A DNA stretch of 64,000 bases from Ferrovibrio terrae_B. GTDB lineage: Bacteria; Pseudomonadota; Alphaproteobacteria; Ferrovibrionales; Ferrovibrionaceae. The stretch lies in assembly GCF_943371255.1 (NCBI RefSeq), contig NZ_CALRUC010000001.1, forward strand, positions 1 through 64,000, read 5' to 3'. Below, in pieces: positions 16,215 to 25,001 of this stretch (positions are counted from its first letter, which is position 1; the number at the start of each line of letters is the position of its first letter). Under the pieces are notes generated by a model that was given only the letters and a program-made list of their open reading frames with translations, was not told the DNA's origin and did no database searches. A program made the translations under genes and the position numbers.

Positions 16215-17621
16215 CTACTCCGCGACAAACCTACGCCCATCACTCGTGGCGTAGACGGGTAGCCCCCCCTCAAATTCCCCGGTGAACGTACCAGAAACAC
16301 CGCCCTCTGTATAGGTCGGCGGGATGCCGCCATTCTGCAGCGCGCCACCGAGCTGCGCCTCGCCACCGCTGCCAGTTTGGCCGGCCGGCTGCTGATTGTC
16401 CTGACCGAGCGAGCCGAACAGGCGCTCCAGCATGCCGGGACTTTTCGCGGCCTGTGGATTGGCCGAACCGAGGATCTGGCCAGCCTTGGCGTAATCGCCG
16501 GTGATGTAAGCCTCATAGGCCTGAATCGCCGCCTCGCGCTGCTGCGGCGTCTGGTACAGCGGCACGCCGGCCGCATCCTTCTGCCGCTCCGTCCAGGCCA
16601 GCGCGCGCATGCGGATGGTCTGCGGATTCGGCGCGATCGAGGTGGTGCGGCCATTGGCGCCGACGCCACGCAGCCCGGTCCCCTTGAATGGCTCGCCGGT
16701 CTCGGTCTTCACCGGCACGGCCACGCCATTGCGGTTGGTCATCACGACGCCTTCAGGGGAATAGAGATACTGCGGCGCCGGCTGGTGTGGCGACAGATAC
16801 CCCGTGCCCTTCATCTGACCCGTGTTGGGGTCGAAGATCATTTGATGATTCTGGCCGGATTTATCGACGCCCTGAGTCAACTGCGGGGCATAGCGCGGCG
16901 TGTCCTGCGGGCCCTGCGCACCGGCGACGGTTTCCGCCACCCGGCCGCTGTTGAGGCCCAGAAAATACTGCTGCGCGAACTGGAAGCGCTTGCCGCTCTG
17001 GTGCGGATCCGGGAAGGATTTCGCCGCGGCATCCATGGCGCGGGTCCAGTTGAGCACGGTGTTTTTATCGTTCAGCGCTGCTTCCATCTGCGGCGGCAGT
17101 TTCACGCCGAACTGCTGCGCATACTGCTTGGCCTGCACGGGATCGGTCTTGGCCAGCTCAAACGTCTGGCGCATGACCTGCTCTTCCTGCTGGGCATCGG
17201 CCATCATCATCCGCGCGGCTTCGCCACGGGCGCCCTTCACCTGCATCAGGCGGTCCGCGACGTTGCCGCGCACATCGCGCAGGCGCTGTCCCGTTGACGC
17301 CGGCGCGGCGGCTGCACCCTGCGGCTGTCCCGTGTTGAACTGCGCGGCGCCGGGGTCGCTCTGCAGGTTGGCGGCAGCATGCGGGTCCATGCCTTGCGGC
17401 ACGGGAACCTGCGGTGCGGGAGCCGGAGCTGCCTGCGGTCGCCCCTGCCCGGCTGCGGCGGCGCCATAGGCGTCGTCAACGTCTTGCGCCAGGCGCTCCG
17501 CGCGCCGTGCTTCACCGATCCGAATGTCGTTCAGCTCGGCATGCTGACCCGCCGCCCGGCTGCGTTGAAACGCGTCGACAGGACTCGCGCCACCGCCACG
17601 GATGAACCCCAGACCGCTCAT
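16215..17621 (-). CDS. Internal virion / ejection-type protein (putative)
   Basis: A 468-residue protein, Ala/Gln-rich and without a recognised catalytic domain. The N-terminus (GGGASPVDAFQRSR) and a Pro/Ala linker at about 60-75 precede a helical middle (FELAKTDPVQAKQYAQQFGV) and a Gly/Gln-rich C-terminus. In P22-like and N4-like phages, Ala-rich proteins encoded next to the tail genes are ejected with DNA; the location between a similar 225-residue protein and the giant protein fits that role. It overlaps the upstream gene by 4 bp and ends 6 bp before the giant gene start, so the three form one operon. Confidence 0.55.
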   Translation of the reverse strand: MSGLGFIRGGGASPVDAFQRSRAAGQHAELNDIRIGEARRAERLAQDVDDAYGAAAAGQGRPQAAPAPAPQVPVPQGMDPHAAANLQSDPGAAQFNTGQPQGAAAAPASTGQRLRDVRGNVADRLMQVKGARGEAARMMMADAQQEEQVMRQTFELAKTDPVQAKQYAQQFGVKLPPQMEAALNDKNTVLNWTRAMDAAAKSFPDPHQSGKRFQFAQQYFLGLNSGRVAETVAGAQGPQDTPRYAPQLTQGVDKSGQNHQMIFDPNTGQMKGTGYLSPHQPAPQYLYSPEGVVMTNRNGVAVPVKTETGEPFKGTGLRGVGANGRTTSIAPNPQTIRMRALAWTERQKDAAGVPLYQTPQQREAAIQAYEAYITGDYAKAGQILGSANPQAAKSPGMLERLFGSLGQDNQQPAGQTGSGGEAQLGGALQNGGIPPTYTEGGVSGTFTGEFEGGLPVYATSDGRRFVAE

Positions 17622-18295
17622 GCTTCGCCTCCCTTTGCCGCATCCTGCCGACTCCTGCGGCCCTTCACTTCGCTCGCCATGTAACCGGCGAGATCGCTCA
17701 GCGCACGGGTGCCAGTCTCAGCTGTCGCCAGCCCCGCATCGGCACCGGCATAGGCCGAGCCGAGGGCTGCCTGCGATTCCGCTGCACCCGTGCTGCGGTC
17801 CAGCCCGGCCTGCTGCGAGGTGGCCTGCATGTTCTGCCCGCTCTGTTGGCCCGCCGCCTGATCCGCGCGCTGCAGATTGCTGGTGATGGCGCGGTTGACG
17901 AAGTCGCTTTCCACGCCCTTCTGCACCGCGACCTGGGCACGGCCCGAGCCGCGCAGACCTGACGTCGCCAGCCGGTTGCTGGTCGTGCGGCGCAGTTCGT
18001 TCAGCTCTGCCTGCTGCTGCGGATTGAGCCCCTGCGGATTGGCGTAAACGCCGCGCAGGTACGAGTTGGCGGGTTCAGTGGCTTTCTGGATGGTATCGAA
18101 ACGGCGCTGCGCAGCGGCGTTCGCTTCGCGCGTAGCGTCTGCCGCAGCACGGTGACCGGCCGCGACCTTCTCCGCTGCTTCATCGTTTGCATTCTTGCTG
18201 AGCAACGTAGTGGCCACATTCGCGACACCGAGAATGCCCGAAGCCACGCCTCCGGCACCGCTGAAGAAATCTCCAACGTCTGAAAACCAGCTCAT
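17618..18295 (-). CDS. Internal virion / DNA-ejection-like protein (putative)
   Basis: A 225-residue Ala/Gln/Ser-rich protein. The N-terminus has a glycine-rich hydrophobic segment (FFSGAGGVASGILGVANVATTLL), followed by a long helical region with NPQQQAELNELRR and LATSGLRGSGRAQVAVQKG. This arrangement of one amphipathic segment then helices resembles T7 gp14-type or P22 gp7-type ejection proteins, which insert into the host envelope during genome entry. Identification is by composition and neighbourhood only. It overlaps the next gene by 4 bp. Confidence 0.55.
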   Translation of the reverse strand: MSWFSDVGDFFSGAGGVASGILGVANVATTLLSKNANDEAAEKVAAGHRAAADATREANAAAQRRFDTIQKATEPANSYLRGVYANPQGLNPQQQAELNELRRTTSNRLATSGLRGSGRAQVAVQKGVESDFVNRAITSNLQRADQAAGQQSGQNMQATSQQAGLDRSTGAAESQAALGSAYAGADAGLATAETGTRALSDLAGYMASEVKGRRSRQDAAKGGEA

Positions 18296-18305
18296 GGCGT
18301 GACTC

Positions 18306-18584
18306 TTACGCTACGACGCGGGACAGCGGAGACTGTGCGCGCGGCATCGTCGGTGCGCCGGGCAGGCCAGGCATGGCCGGCGGGGTGGGTGCCCCGATCC
18401 GCCCTTCCGCCTTCAACCTGCCCTGATAGGTATCGAGCCGCTGCAGGATCGGGCCGTATTCCTGACCCAGCATCTTGATGAACAGCTGGGTCAGGCGCGG
18501 CGTCAGCGCAGTCGCCATCTCGACCCGCTCAGACTCACTGAGAACAGTATTGAACTGCTGTGCGATTGCATCAGGCGTGAGCAT
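18306..18584 (-). CDS. Hypothetical virion-block protein (92 aa)
   Basis: A 92-residue protein with a helical N-terminal two-thirds (PDAIAQQFNTVLSESERVEM, LTQLFIKMLGQ) and a Pro-rich tail. No family is recognised. It overlaps the end of the glycine-rich gene by 14 bp and lies 10 bp before the ejection-like gene, so it is part of the same late operon and probably a minor virion or assembly protein. Confidence 0.6.
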   Translation of the reverse strand: MLTPDAIAQQFNTVLSESERVEMATALTPRLTQLFIKMLGQEYGPILQRLDTYQGRLKAEGRIGAPTPPAMPGLPGAPTMPRAQSPLSRVVA

Positions 18585-19722
18585 GGGCGGACTCCTTGTT
18601 GATGATGCGACCGATCATGCCGCAGAGGGGGGCGCCGGCGCTGAGAAGCACCCGGCCAAGCCAATGCCCGTGTTCACCGACACCCTGCCGGAACGCCATC
18701 TCGCGCGCCCAAGCCAGCGCCAGCGGTGCGAAGAGAAGTGCCAGCGCATTGCCGGCCAGGCTTTCGCTGCGCATTACAGCGACAAGCGGCACAGCCCATG
18801 CGTGATAGCCCGACACAACATCGGCAGGCATGGCGGCTCCGAAGGCTGCGTCAGCACGATAGGAGGCATCATCGAGCCAGCCGCGACGGTGCATTTCGGT
18901 GCAGATAACACTGTCACCCCCGCCGCCTCCGCCACTACCACCGCCGCCACTATCAGTCGCAGTGGAGGCGGCACCGGTACCACCATCTGCGGCGTCACCG
19001 GTATCTGCAGCGGCATTGCCACCAGAGTTTCCGGGCCCCGGTCCGGGGCCCGGGCCGGGGCCCGGCGAACCGCTCGGACCTGGCGCCGGCGTGCCTTGGG
19101 CGTTGTTGTCGATTGCGTCGGCATCGGGGCCTACCGCGACTTGCCCATTCGCGCCAGTCGAGTTCGGCGCGCCTGCCGTGGAGCTAGCCCCACCCGGACC
19201 CGTCGCGTTGCCACTTGTACCGTCGGCAGCATCATTCGTCGCAGATAGTCCAGTGCCACCTGCCGAGGCAATATCGTCACTCATCATGCTGATAGCTTTG
19301 TTCGCGAGGGCCTTCATTGAGAACATCACAGGGCTCATCAGGAAGCTTCCTCCCGCCGCCACGCCTCGCGCCATGCCACTAACACCACCAGTGTCGGGCG
19401 AACCCGAAGGGGGGCCAATTCCGATGTCAGCAGCAAGGCCGACGCTTGGATCGCCCGGGCTTGGGACGCCGTCACCTTCATCCGCGCCGACACCGCCATC
19501 GCCGGGGCCGCCGCCACCGCCTTGCCCACCTCCGCCGCCGGTGCCGCCGCCCGCACCTCCCTGCCCACCGCCATTAGAGGGCGGTGCCGGGATGCCCACG
19601 GTTTCGCCGTCCTCAGTCATGCGCTTGTTGGCGTCCTCGTTGGCCAGCAGGCTCGTGAAGTTGATTGCACGCGAGCCACGCCGACCTTTGACACCACCGA
19701 AATCCGAAAGACCCAGCGCCAT
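18571..19722 (-). CDS. Glycine-rich protein with C-terminal hydrophobic domain
   Basis: A 383-residue protein from the ATG at 19722, which has GGAGG upstream. The first 60 residues are ordinary, then come long Gly-only and Pro-Gly runs (about 50-90 and 215-290) split by a hydrophobic helix. The C-terminal 110 residues look folded: CTEMHRRGWLDD, then MPADVVSGYHAWAVPLVAVM and LAGNALALLFAPLALAWA. The low-complexity parts look like a flexible spacer, as in tail or ejection proteins that bridge compartments. No family is recognised. It starts a transcription segment downstream of a strong terminator. Confidence 0.6.
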   Translation of the reverse strand: MALGLSDFGGVKGRRGSRAINFTSLLANEDANKRMTEDGETVGIPAPPSNGGGQGGAGGGTGGGGGQGGGGGPGDGGVGADEGDGVPSPGDPSVGLAADIGIGPPSGSPDTGGVSGMARGVAAGGSFLMSPVMFSMKALANKAISMMSDDIASAGGTGLSATNDAADGTSGNATGPGGASSTAGAPNSTGANGQVAVGPDADAIDNNAQGTPAPGPSGSPGPGPGPGPGPGNSGGNAAADTGDAADGGTGAASTATDSGGGGSGGGGGGDSVICTEMHRRGWLDDASYRADAAFGAAMPADVVSGYHAWAVPLVAVMRSESLAGNALALLFAPLALAWAREMAFRQGVGEHGHWLGRVLLSAGAPLCGMIGRIINKESAHAHA

Positions 19723-19733
19723 GTTGGCCTCCA

Positions 19734-19760
19734 ATAAAAAAGGGCAGCCGAAGCTGCCCT
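19734..19760 (-). terminator. Intrinsic terminator after the hydrolase gene
   Basis: AGGGCAGC-cgaa-GCTGCCCT (19741-19760) is a perfect 8-bp stem with a tetraloop. On the minus strand it is followed by TTTTTT, the classic form. It separates the lipoprotein hydrolase gene from the glycine-rich gene. Confidence 0.9.
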
Positions 19761-19781
19761 ATGGTGAAAACTTGATGCCTG

Positions 19782-20702
19782 TTATGGCAGGCATCGCTTC
19801 AATGGTTCGGCGAACCCGTGACGCCAAAGATCGTGCAGATCGGCATCATAGTGAGAAGTTTCTCCGTCAAGAATTGCCGCACAATTGCCGGCTCGCGAGC
19901 GAAATGCTTCCCATGCCTGCTGCGGGATCAGTTCATCCCGTTTACCACGGATGTGAAGCTGCGGAATCCGTGAGAGCTTTTCAGCGACCTGCAATGGGTT
20001 CTGACCATCCACGACGAAATCTGCGGCGGCTCCGTACTTGCCGGCCTGATACTTGAATGTCGCCTCGGTATCGAGTGCTGCGCTGATCGTCCTGATGCTG
20101 GCAATGTCATCACGGCGCGCAGCAACCAACACAGCCAGCGTCCCGCCAGATGATGTCCCGATCAGATGCACAACTCGCGCTCCAGACATGGCCTTGGCTT
20201 CGTCAATCGCCTTGGACACGGCAACCAGCACCGGCTCACTGTAGCGACCCCGATCCCACCAGTAATGATCACTGCATTTCGGATCGGTCTTCGGCGTCAC
20301 CGCGAAGCACGGACGCTCCAGAATGTAGATGCTGCGGCCTGCCGGCGCGGAATCGAAGTAATAACCGGGATCGTCCGGCGCGTTCTGGGCCGGCGTCGTA
20401 TAGGTCCGCCTTCCAGAATTGTCGCTCTGCCAGAAATTGATGCCGTCGCCGAACAGGGCGATTTCGATTTCAGCCGCCTTGTCCAGCTTCGGGCGCCGCA
20501 GGACCAGCTGAAATTCACCTGCTTTGATCTGGTGCCGGGTATACCCCCTGGCCGCTGCTGCAGCGTCGGCTTTGGCAATCTGCTTGTCCGGATCTCGGCG
20601 AATGATCTCCGATCCCTGAGCAAACAGATTTCCGACTTCCGAGCGCTGAGTCACACAGCCAGCGAGCGCCGCTGCCACCAGAATGAATACCGCCGTCTTC
20701 AT
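19782..20702 (-). CDS. Predicted lipoprotein alpha/beta hydrolase
   Basis: A 306-residue protein with a lipoprotein signal peptide: a short basic start, a hydrophobic core and the lipobox LAGC with Cys16. The body has an alpha/beta-hydrolase layout: nucleophile elbow GTSSGG at about 182-187, an acid candidate in GKRDELIP near 256 and a histidine in SHYDAD near 284. It would sit in the envelope as an esterase or lipase-like enzyme. Within a tail gene block it could be a lysogenic-conversion gene changing the cell surface, or a lysis aid. It has its own terminator downstream. Substrate unknown. The ATG at 20702 is chosen because it begins the signal peptide. Confidence 0.75.
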   Translation of the reverse strand: MKTAVFILVAAALAGCVTQRSEVGNLFAQGSEIIRRDPDKQIAKADAAAAARGYTRHQIKAGEFQLVLRRPKLDKAAEIEIALFGDGINFWQSDNSGRRTYTTPAQNAPDDPGYYFDSAPAGRSIYILERPCFAVTPKTDPKCSDHYWWDRGRYSEPVLVAVSKAIDEAKAMSGARVVHLIGTSSGGTLAVLVAARRDDIASIRTISAALDTEATFKYQAGKYGAAADFVVDGQNPLQVAEKLSRIPQLHIRGKRDELIPQQAWEAFRSRAGNCAAILDGETSHYDADLHDLWRHGFAEPLKRCLP

Positions 20703-20730
20703 GCCCGCCTCCGATTCCCTATGGCCGAGT

Positions 20731-21240
20731 TTAACTCGGCGCACGCTGGAGCCGGTATTGATATGTCACGCTGGCGCCTACGCCTGGAGCCGCAGCAATC
20801 GTCAGGGTGAAGCCTGCTGTCGTCTTGGTCAGCTTGGTGGTCTGGTATGCCCCCGAGGCCGGGGTGCCTGTTTCCGCAACTACAGGGGTAAACAGCACGA
20901 TATATGTGGTATCCGGCAGGGCCGAACTGAATGTGGCAGTCTTCGTCGTGTCGGCCGCGCCAAAGGTCAGGGTGCCGAAGACACCAGCGGCAGACATGGC
21001 CCGGTCAGCCAGAATATAGGCGTTGTTGGCCGTGTCCTGGGCCGAAGCGACCGTGGCCGTGGACGGGTCTGGCAGGTCAGAGGGATCGAAATTGCCGCTC
21101 TGGGCTTGGTCCGGAGCAGCTAGAAAATAACTCATGGCCTTCTCATAGAAGTCCTGAGCCCACTGCATAGAAGAGCGCTGGTCCGTGGCGGCGTCGCCAG
21201 TGACGCGGGGCGGCGGGGGCGGTGTGAGAATAGCGGTCAT
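20731..21240 (-). CDS. Hypothetical tail-associated protein (169 aa)
   Basis: A 169-residue protein: a Pro-rich start (ILTPPPPPRVTG), a helical segment with MQWAQDFYEKAMSYFL, and a beta-rich Thr/Ala C-terminal half with alternating strands (TYIVLFTPVVAETGTPASG, FTLTIAAAPGVG, VTYQYRLQR). This looks like a small tail or fibre accessory protein with a beta-sandwich tip. The start codon shares a base with the stop of the gp10-like gene. No family recognised. Confidence 0.6.
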   Translation of the reverse strand: MTAILTPPPPPRVTGDAATDQRSSMQWAQDFYEKAMSYFLAAPDQAQSGNFDPSDLPDPSTATVASAQDTANNAYILADRAMSAAGVFGTLTFGAADTTKTATFSSALPDTTYIVLFTPVVAETGTPASGAYQTTKLTKTTAGFTLTIAAAPGVGASVTYQYRLQRAPS

Positions 21241-22655
21241 CAGTCGGCCTTCTCGACCACGGCTTCCATCTTGGAAATCTCGATCTCGCAGTCATCCGTG
21301 GCCATGATCTCGAACTGGAAGCTGTGCCCGGTGCCGAAGCCCCCATATTCGATGTACTGGAAACCCCGGCCGGCCTTGCCCAGACCCTTCTGCTTCCAGT
21401 TGGACCAGGCCTTGTTGTCGCGCTTCACCCGAAGCGAGATCGAGGGCTCAGCGGTATGGCTGCCGACGCCGCGCTTCACCCTTATCCGGAGATTGCAGAT
21501 CTCGTAGGGACCGCTGTCGCCGATGAACCCGGTACGGGCATAGAGCCGGGAAATACCGCCGGCATTGCTGTAGCTGTCGCGCTTCAGGCGGTAGATCACG
21601 CCTTCCCCGCCGAAATAGGTCTCGTCGTTGATGGTCCAGTGCGACCAGATCGGGTAGCGCACGGGCCGTGCTTGGCTCTGATCCCAGCCAAACAGGCTGG
21701 ACCAGCGCTTGTTGCGGTAGTCATACAGCAGCGTCAGGCCCTTGCTTCCATAGGCGTTCAGGGCGTGCGGCAGTTGCAGCAGCACGAAACGCTGGCCGAA
21801 CACATCGAGCGGACGGTCCGGGTTGCCGCCGGTCCAGGCTTCCTCCCAGTTATCGGCCGTCTCCAGCACCAGGCCGATATCGTTGCTGACGGGTTGCGTC
21901 ACCTGGCCCGAGAAGCGGACATATTCACGACCCCGGTTGACGCAGAACAGGGCATTGTCGGCGAACAGCAGCGTGTAAGGCGCTGACAGGCCTTCGCCGA
22001 TAGCCCAGCGCCGGAAGAACGGGATGTCGCCCGTGGTCAGGCGCTCGAACTGCTCAAAGCTGCTACTTCCACCCAGCAGCAATTCACGGAAGGGCGTGAC
22101 GATCAGGCCGTCGATATTGTCAGGCTGGCCTTCGGCCGCGAAGGTATCGAGGGGTTCGAATGTCCGGGTATCGCCGGGCGGGGAATGGATGAATCTACCG
22201 CTGTCGCGTTCGTTCAGCAGCAGGAACCCGTCGATGAAGCCGCAATGCGTGGAATCCGGTGCATCGGGGCTCAGCAGTTCCGTTTCCTGCCCGGCGAAGC
22301 GCACTGGCTTGCGACCAGCCGTCATCACCAGTTCGTCTTCCGTGCGGGCGAATATCACGCGTCTGTCACCCGCAACAGGAACGCTGGTCTTGTCGATCGC
22401 GACGCCCAGCCGGTCCACGGTATAGAACCGGCCCTTGCTGGTGGCCGCTACGAGATCGCCGCGCCATTCATGCAGATGCACCCGGCCATTGTCGGGCAGC
22501 TGGCAGAACACCTCGAAGCCCCAGAAGCGCGAGATGCCGCCGGCTTCATTGATGAAGCAGTTCTCCAGAGCCGAGTGCGACTGGCCGGCGTGGATTTCGT
22601 CCAGATTGCCGTAGAGTTTCCCGTTCAGCGGGATGGGCGACCACTCAATCGCCAT
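21240..22655 (-). CDS. P22 gp10-like tail stabilisation protein
   Basis: A 471-residue protein with the pattern of P22 gp10-type packaged-DNA stabilisation proteins: MAIEWSPIPLNGKLYGN opening, INEAGGISRFWGFEVF, then repeated beta-strand segments and GGSSSFEQFERLTTGD followed by FFRRWAIGEGLSAPYTLLF. In P22 these hexameric plugs sit between the gp4 adaptor and the tail needle and keep DNA in the head. The match is by recurring motifs and place in the tail block (gp4-like at 28 kb). It is 1 bp from the spike gene. Confidence 0.75.
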   Translation of the reverse strand: MAIEWSPIPLNGKLYGNLDEIHAGQSHSALENCFINEAGGISRFWGFEVFCQLPDNGRVHLHEWRGDLVAATSKGRFYTVDRLGVAIDKTSVPVAGDRRVIFARTEDELVMTAGRKPVRFAGQETELLSPDAPDSTHCGFIDGFLLLNERDSGRFIHSPPGDTRTFEPLDTFAAEGQPDNIDGLIVTPFRELLLGGSSSFEQFERLTTGDIPFFRRWAIGEGLSAPYTLLFADNALFCVNRGREYVRFSGQVTQPVSNDIGLVLETADNWEEAWTGGNPDRPLDVFGQRFVLLQLPHALNAYGSKGLTLLYDYRNKRWSSLFGWDQSQARPVRYPIWSHWTINDETYFGGEGVIYRLKRDSYSNAGGISRLYARTGFIGDSGPYEICNLRIRVKRGVGSHTAEPSISLRVKRDNKAWSNWKQKGLGKAGRGFQYIEYGGFGTGHSFQFEIMATDDCEIEISKMEAVVEKAD

Positions 22656-22656
22656 G

Positions 22657-24543
22657 TCACAGGCTCGTCGTTACATCGACGTCGCAGGTCCATTCGATGG
22701 TCTTGGCCGCGGCGCCCGTCACGCGCAGTTCGATCTCAGGACCGTTGGCGGCAAAGGTTGCGGCCCAAGCAGAATCGTCCTCATAGGCGGTGCGAACATC
22801 AGCCACGCTGCCGAGCAGGGCGACGGAGCCCGCGACCAGGGCACCATTCGCCAGTGCGGACCCGCCGCTGCTGCCCGTGATGACTTCGTTGTCAATGAAG
22901 GCGCCGTCGATGTCGCGAAGCGTCAGCGTGCCCGTGGTGCCGCCATCGCTATCGGCAATGATCCGGGCCGTGGCGCCAGAGGTAGCGCCGGTTAGGACGT
23001 CGCCCACCGTGAAATTTGCCGACTGGGCGTCGTAGAGCAGCGTCGAACCGGCACGCTTGGCGGTGACCGCGATCCAGTAGCCGCCCACGCCGGTGCCATT
23101 GCGCTGATTGCCGATCACCCGACCCAGCAGGTAGACCACTTCTCCGGGCTCAAGCGTGCGGGCCCAGGCCTTGGTAACCGTGGCATCCGTGGTTAGGCCT
23201 GTCGTGGCGCCATGGTCGTTCTTGTACCATCGGTTCAGGTAGGAGGCCGTGCCGGCGACGGTGACCAGGCTCTCGTTGCAGTCCCGCAGCAGCACGGAAT
23301 ACAGCGGCGAGGTCAGCGTGAAGGCCACTTCGGAGAACCGCATTTCGATGAAAGCCACATCGAGTAGCGTGTCACGCAGGTTGACCGCACCTTCCGACAT
23401 CTCGCCGCCGATGATCTGCAGGCTTTCGATGGTGTTCAGCAGGCGGGCCGCAGCAGAGGCGTCACTGTCGTCAAGCACGTCGAGGTTGATGGTATTCCCG
23501 GTCCACCAGCAGCTTTCCAGCCGGACCCAGCGGGCACCGTTGACCCGGACCGCCGTGCCGGTGTTGTCCTCGAATCCGATGTCGCGGAAGACATTATGCC
23601 AGCAGGCCATGTCCTCAAACGACAGGTCGATGCCGATGCCACTGGTCTGCGTCACCGCGCCGCCTGACCATTCGTTGAACATGAAGGCGTCGCCGTCCGC
23701 CCCGCCGCCGGCATCGTCGTCGCCATAGAGCTTTGCGCCATTGGTGTTGTTGGTCAGATAGAGATTGCGGGCATTCAGCTTCCGGCCGCCCTTGAAGTGC
23801 AGGCCGATGGCAAAACGCTTGATGTCCACATCGTCGAAAAGCAGTTCCGAGCGGGCCTTGCCATAGACGCCTGTGCTGGATGCCGTGTTGTTCACACCGT
23901 CGATGGTGATGGCACGCAGGCCGGCGCGGTCGCCCGCCATGGTGACGCAGCGGTTGGCGGTCTGGCATTGCAGGATGGTGACGCCTCGCCCCTGCCCCTG
24001 CAGCACGCAGCCGCCGGCAATGCTCAGCGCGGTAAAGGCATAGGTGCCGGCCGGAACCTGCACGATGCCGCCTCCAGCGCCGGCAGCGGCGCCGAGGGCA
24101 GCCAGCAGGGTCGCATTGTTACTGGCAGCCGAACCGCCGCCAGCCACGAGAGCGCCGTAATCCGTGGCATGGAACATGCGCGCGACGACATCGGCCAGGG
24201 TATGAGCAACGCTGCCGCCCGTGGCGGTGACGAGTGCTGCACTGGCATTCTCGCCTGCAACCGTGGTCAGCGGGGGCCGGGTAACCCCGGTCCGGTCCGT
24301 GGAATCGATGCTCAGTTCCACGGCCTGCGCGGTATAGAGGCTGCCGGCATGGGGCCACTTGCCGTAAGAGACGTCGCCGCTCTGCTGGCTGGCCAGTGTG
24401 ATCGGGTTGTCTGCAGCCGAGGTCAGCGCTTCGTCGAGAAATACGTCGGCCAGCGTGGTCGTGCCGGCGACATAGACCGTGACCAGCGAGCCCGCGTAAC
24501 CCGGGCGCCAGGTGTCGAAATCGGCGATGCGCTGCGTTGCCAT
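22657..24543 (-). CDS. Tail spike-like protein with beta-helix
   Basis: A 628-residue protein. The first ~110 residues look like a virion-attachment domain (DTWRPGYAGSLVTVYVAG). The middle resembles a right-handed parallel beta-helix of the pectate-lyase type: IVQVPAGTYAFTALSIAGGC at about 165, ITIDGVNNTASSTGVYG, VRLESCWWTGNTINL, and repeated short strands with Asn/Asp turns. The C-terminal ~150 residues are beta-rich with GDVLTGATSGATARI. Tail spikes of this kind bind and often cut surface polysaccharide, so this is a likely receptor-binding protein or depolymerase. Catalytic residues cannot be picked out. Confidence 0.75.
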   Translation of the reverse strand: MATQRIADFDTWRPGYAGSLVTVYVAGTTTLADVFLDEALTSAADNPITLASQQSGDVSYGKWPHAGSLYTAQAVELSIDSTDRTGVTRPPLTTVAGENASAALVTATGGSVAHTLADVVARMFHATDYGALVAGGGSAASNNATLLAALGAAAGAGGGIVQVPAGTYAFTALSIAGGCVLQGQGRGVTILQCQTANRCVTMAGDRAGLRAITIDGVNNTASSTGVYGKARSELLFDDVDIKRFAIGLHFKGGRKLNARNLYLTNNTNGAKLYGDDDAGGGADGDAFMFNEWSGGAVTQTSGIGIDLSFEDMACWHNVFRDIGFEDNTGTAVRVNGARWVRLESCWWTGNTINLDVLDDSDASAAARLLNTIESLQIIGGEMSEGAVNLRDTLLDVAFIEMRFSEVAFTLTSPLYSVLLRDCNESLVTVAGTASYLNRWYKNDHGATTGLTTDATVTKAWARTLEPGEVVYLLGRVIGNQRNGTGVGGYWIAVTAKRAGSTLLYDAQSANFTVGDVLTGATSGATARIIADSDGGTTGTLTLRDIDGAFIDNEVITGSSGGSALANGALVAGSVALLGSVADVRTAYEDDSAWAATFAANGPEIELRVTGAAAKTIEWTCDVDVTTSL

Positions 24544-24544
24544 A

Positions 24545-24889
24545 TCAGGAAATCCGGTTCACATAGCCGTTGATGCCGATGACGTTGGCCGCCTCGGCAA
24601 AGGCGCGAACCAGCAGGCCACCAGTCAGCACCCAACCCGGCACGATCAGGCGGGGCCCGGAGCGAGCAGCCAGCGTCACCACGACAAGGTCATCAGGGCT
24701 GGTCACGCCGCCGAACTCGATGGTCAGCAGCCGCGCGACAGAATCCCGGTTGTTGGCGAAGAGGAAGACTTCGTCCATTGCCGTCGCGTCGGCGGTATGG
24801 ATCAGCGTGCCGGCCGTGGCGGTGGCGACAACCTTGATGTTGCGGCCGTCCGTCGATGCGGAAAGCAGCTCTTTCGCATAAGTCGCCAT
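24545..24889 (-). CDS. Hypothetical virion protein (114 aa)
   Basis: A 114-residue beta-rich protein (NIKVVATATAGTLIHTADA, DEVFLFANNRDSVARLLTIE, SGPRLIVPGWVLTGGLLV). Such single beta-sandwich proteins next to spike and fibre genes are often decoration or tail accessory proteins. No family recognised. It begins directly after a strong terminator-like hairpin, so it may have its own promoter in 24890-25001 or be reached by read-through. Confidence 0.6.
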   Translation of the reverse strand: MATYAKELLSASTDGRNIKVVATATAGTLIHTADATAMDEVFLFANNRDSVARLLTIEFGGVTSPDDLVVVTLAARSGPRLIVPGWVLTGGLLVRAFAEAANVIGINGYVNRIS

Positions 24890-24908
24890 TCTTCACCCTC
24901 GGAAAAGA

Positions 24909-24936
24909 AAAGCCCCGGCTGTGAGGCCGGGGCTTT
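24909..24936 (-). terminator. Intrinsic terminator after the holin-like gene
   Basis: AAAGCCCCGGC-tgtgag-GCCGGGGCTTT is a perfect 11-bp stem. On the minus strand it is followed by TTCTTTTCC, so it should end transcripts from the lysis genes upstream. It could also work on the plus strand. Confidence 0.85.
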
Positions 24937-25001
24937 GAGTTAGGGAGGAAATACCCGAGAAGGGCAGACCAGTTAGGCCGGTCAGGCCATCCCGAAGGAT
25001 T

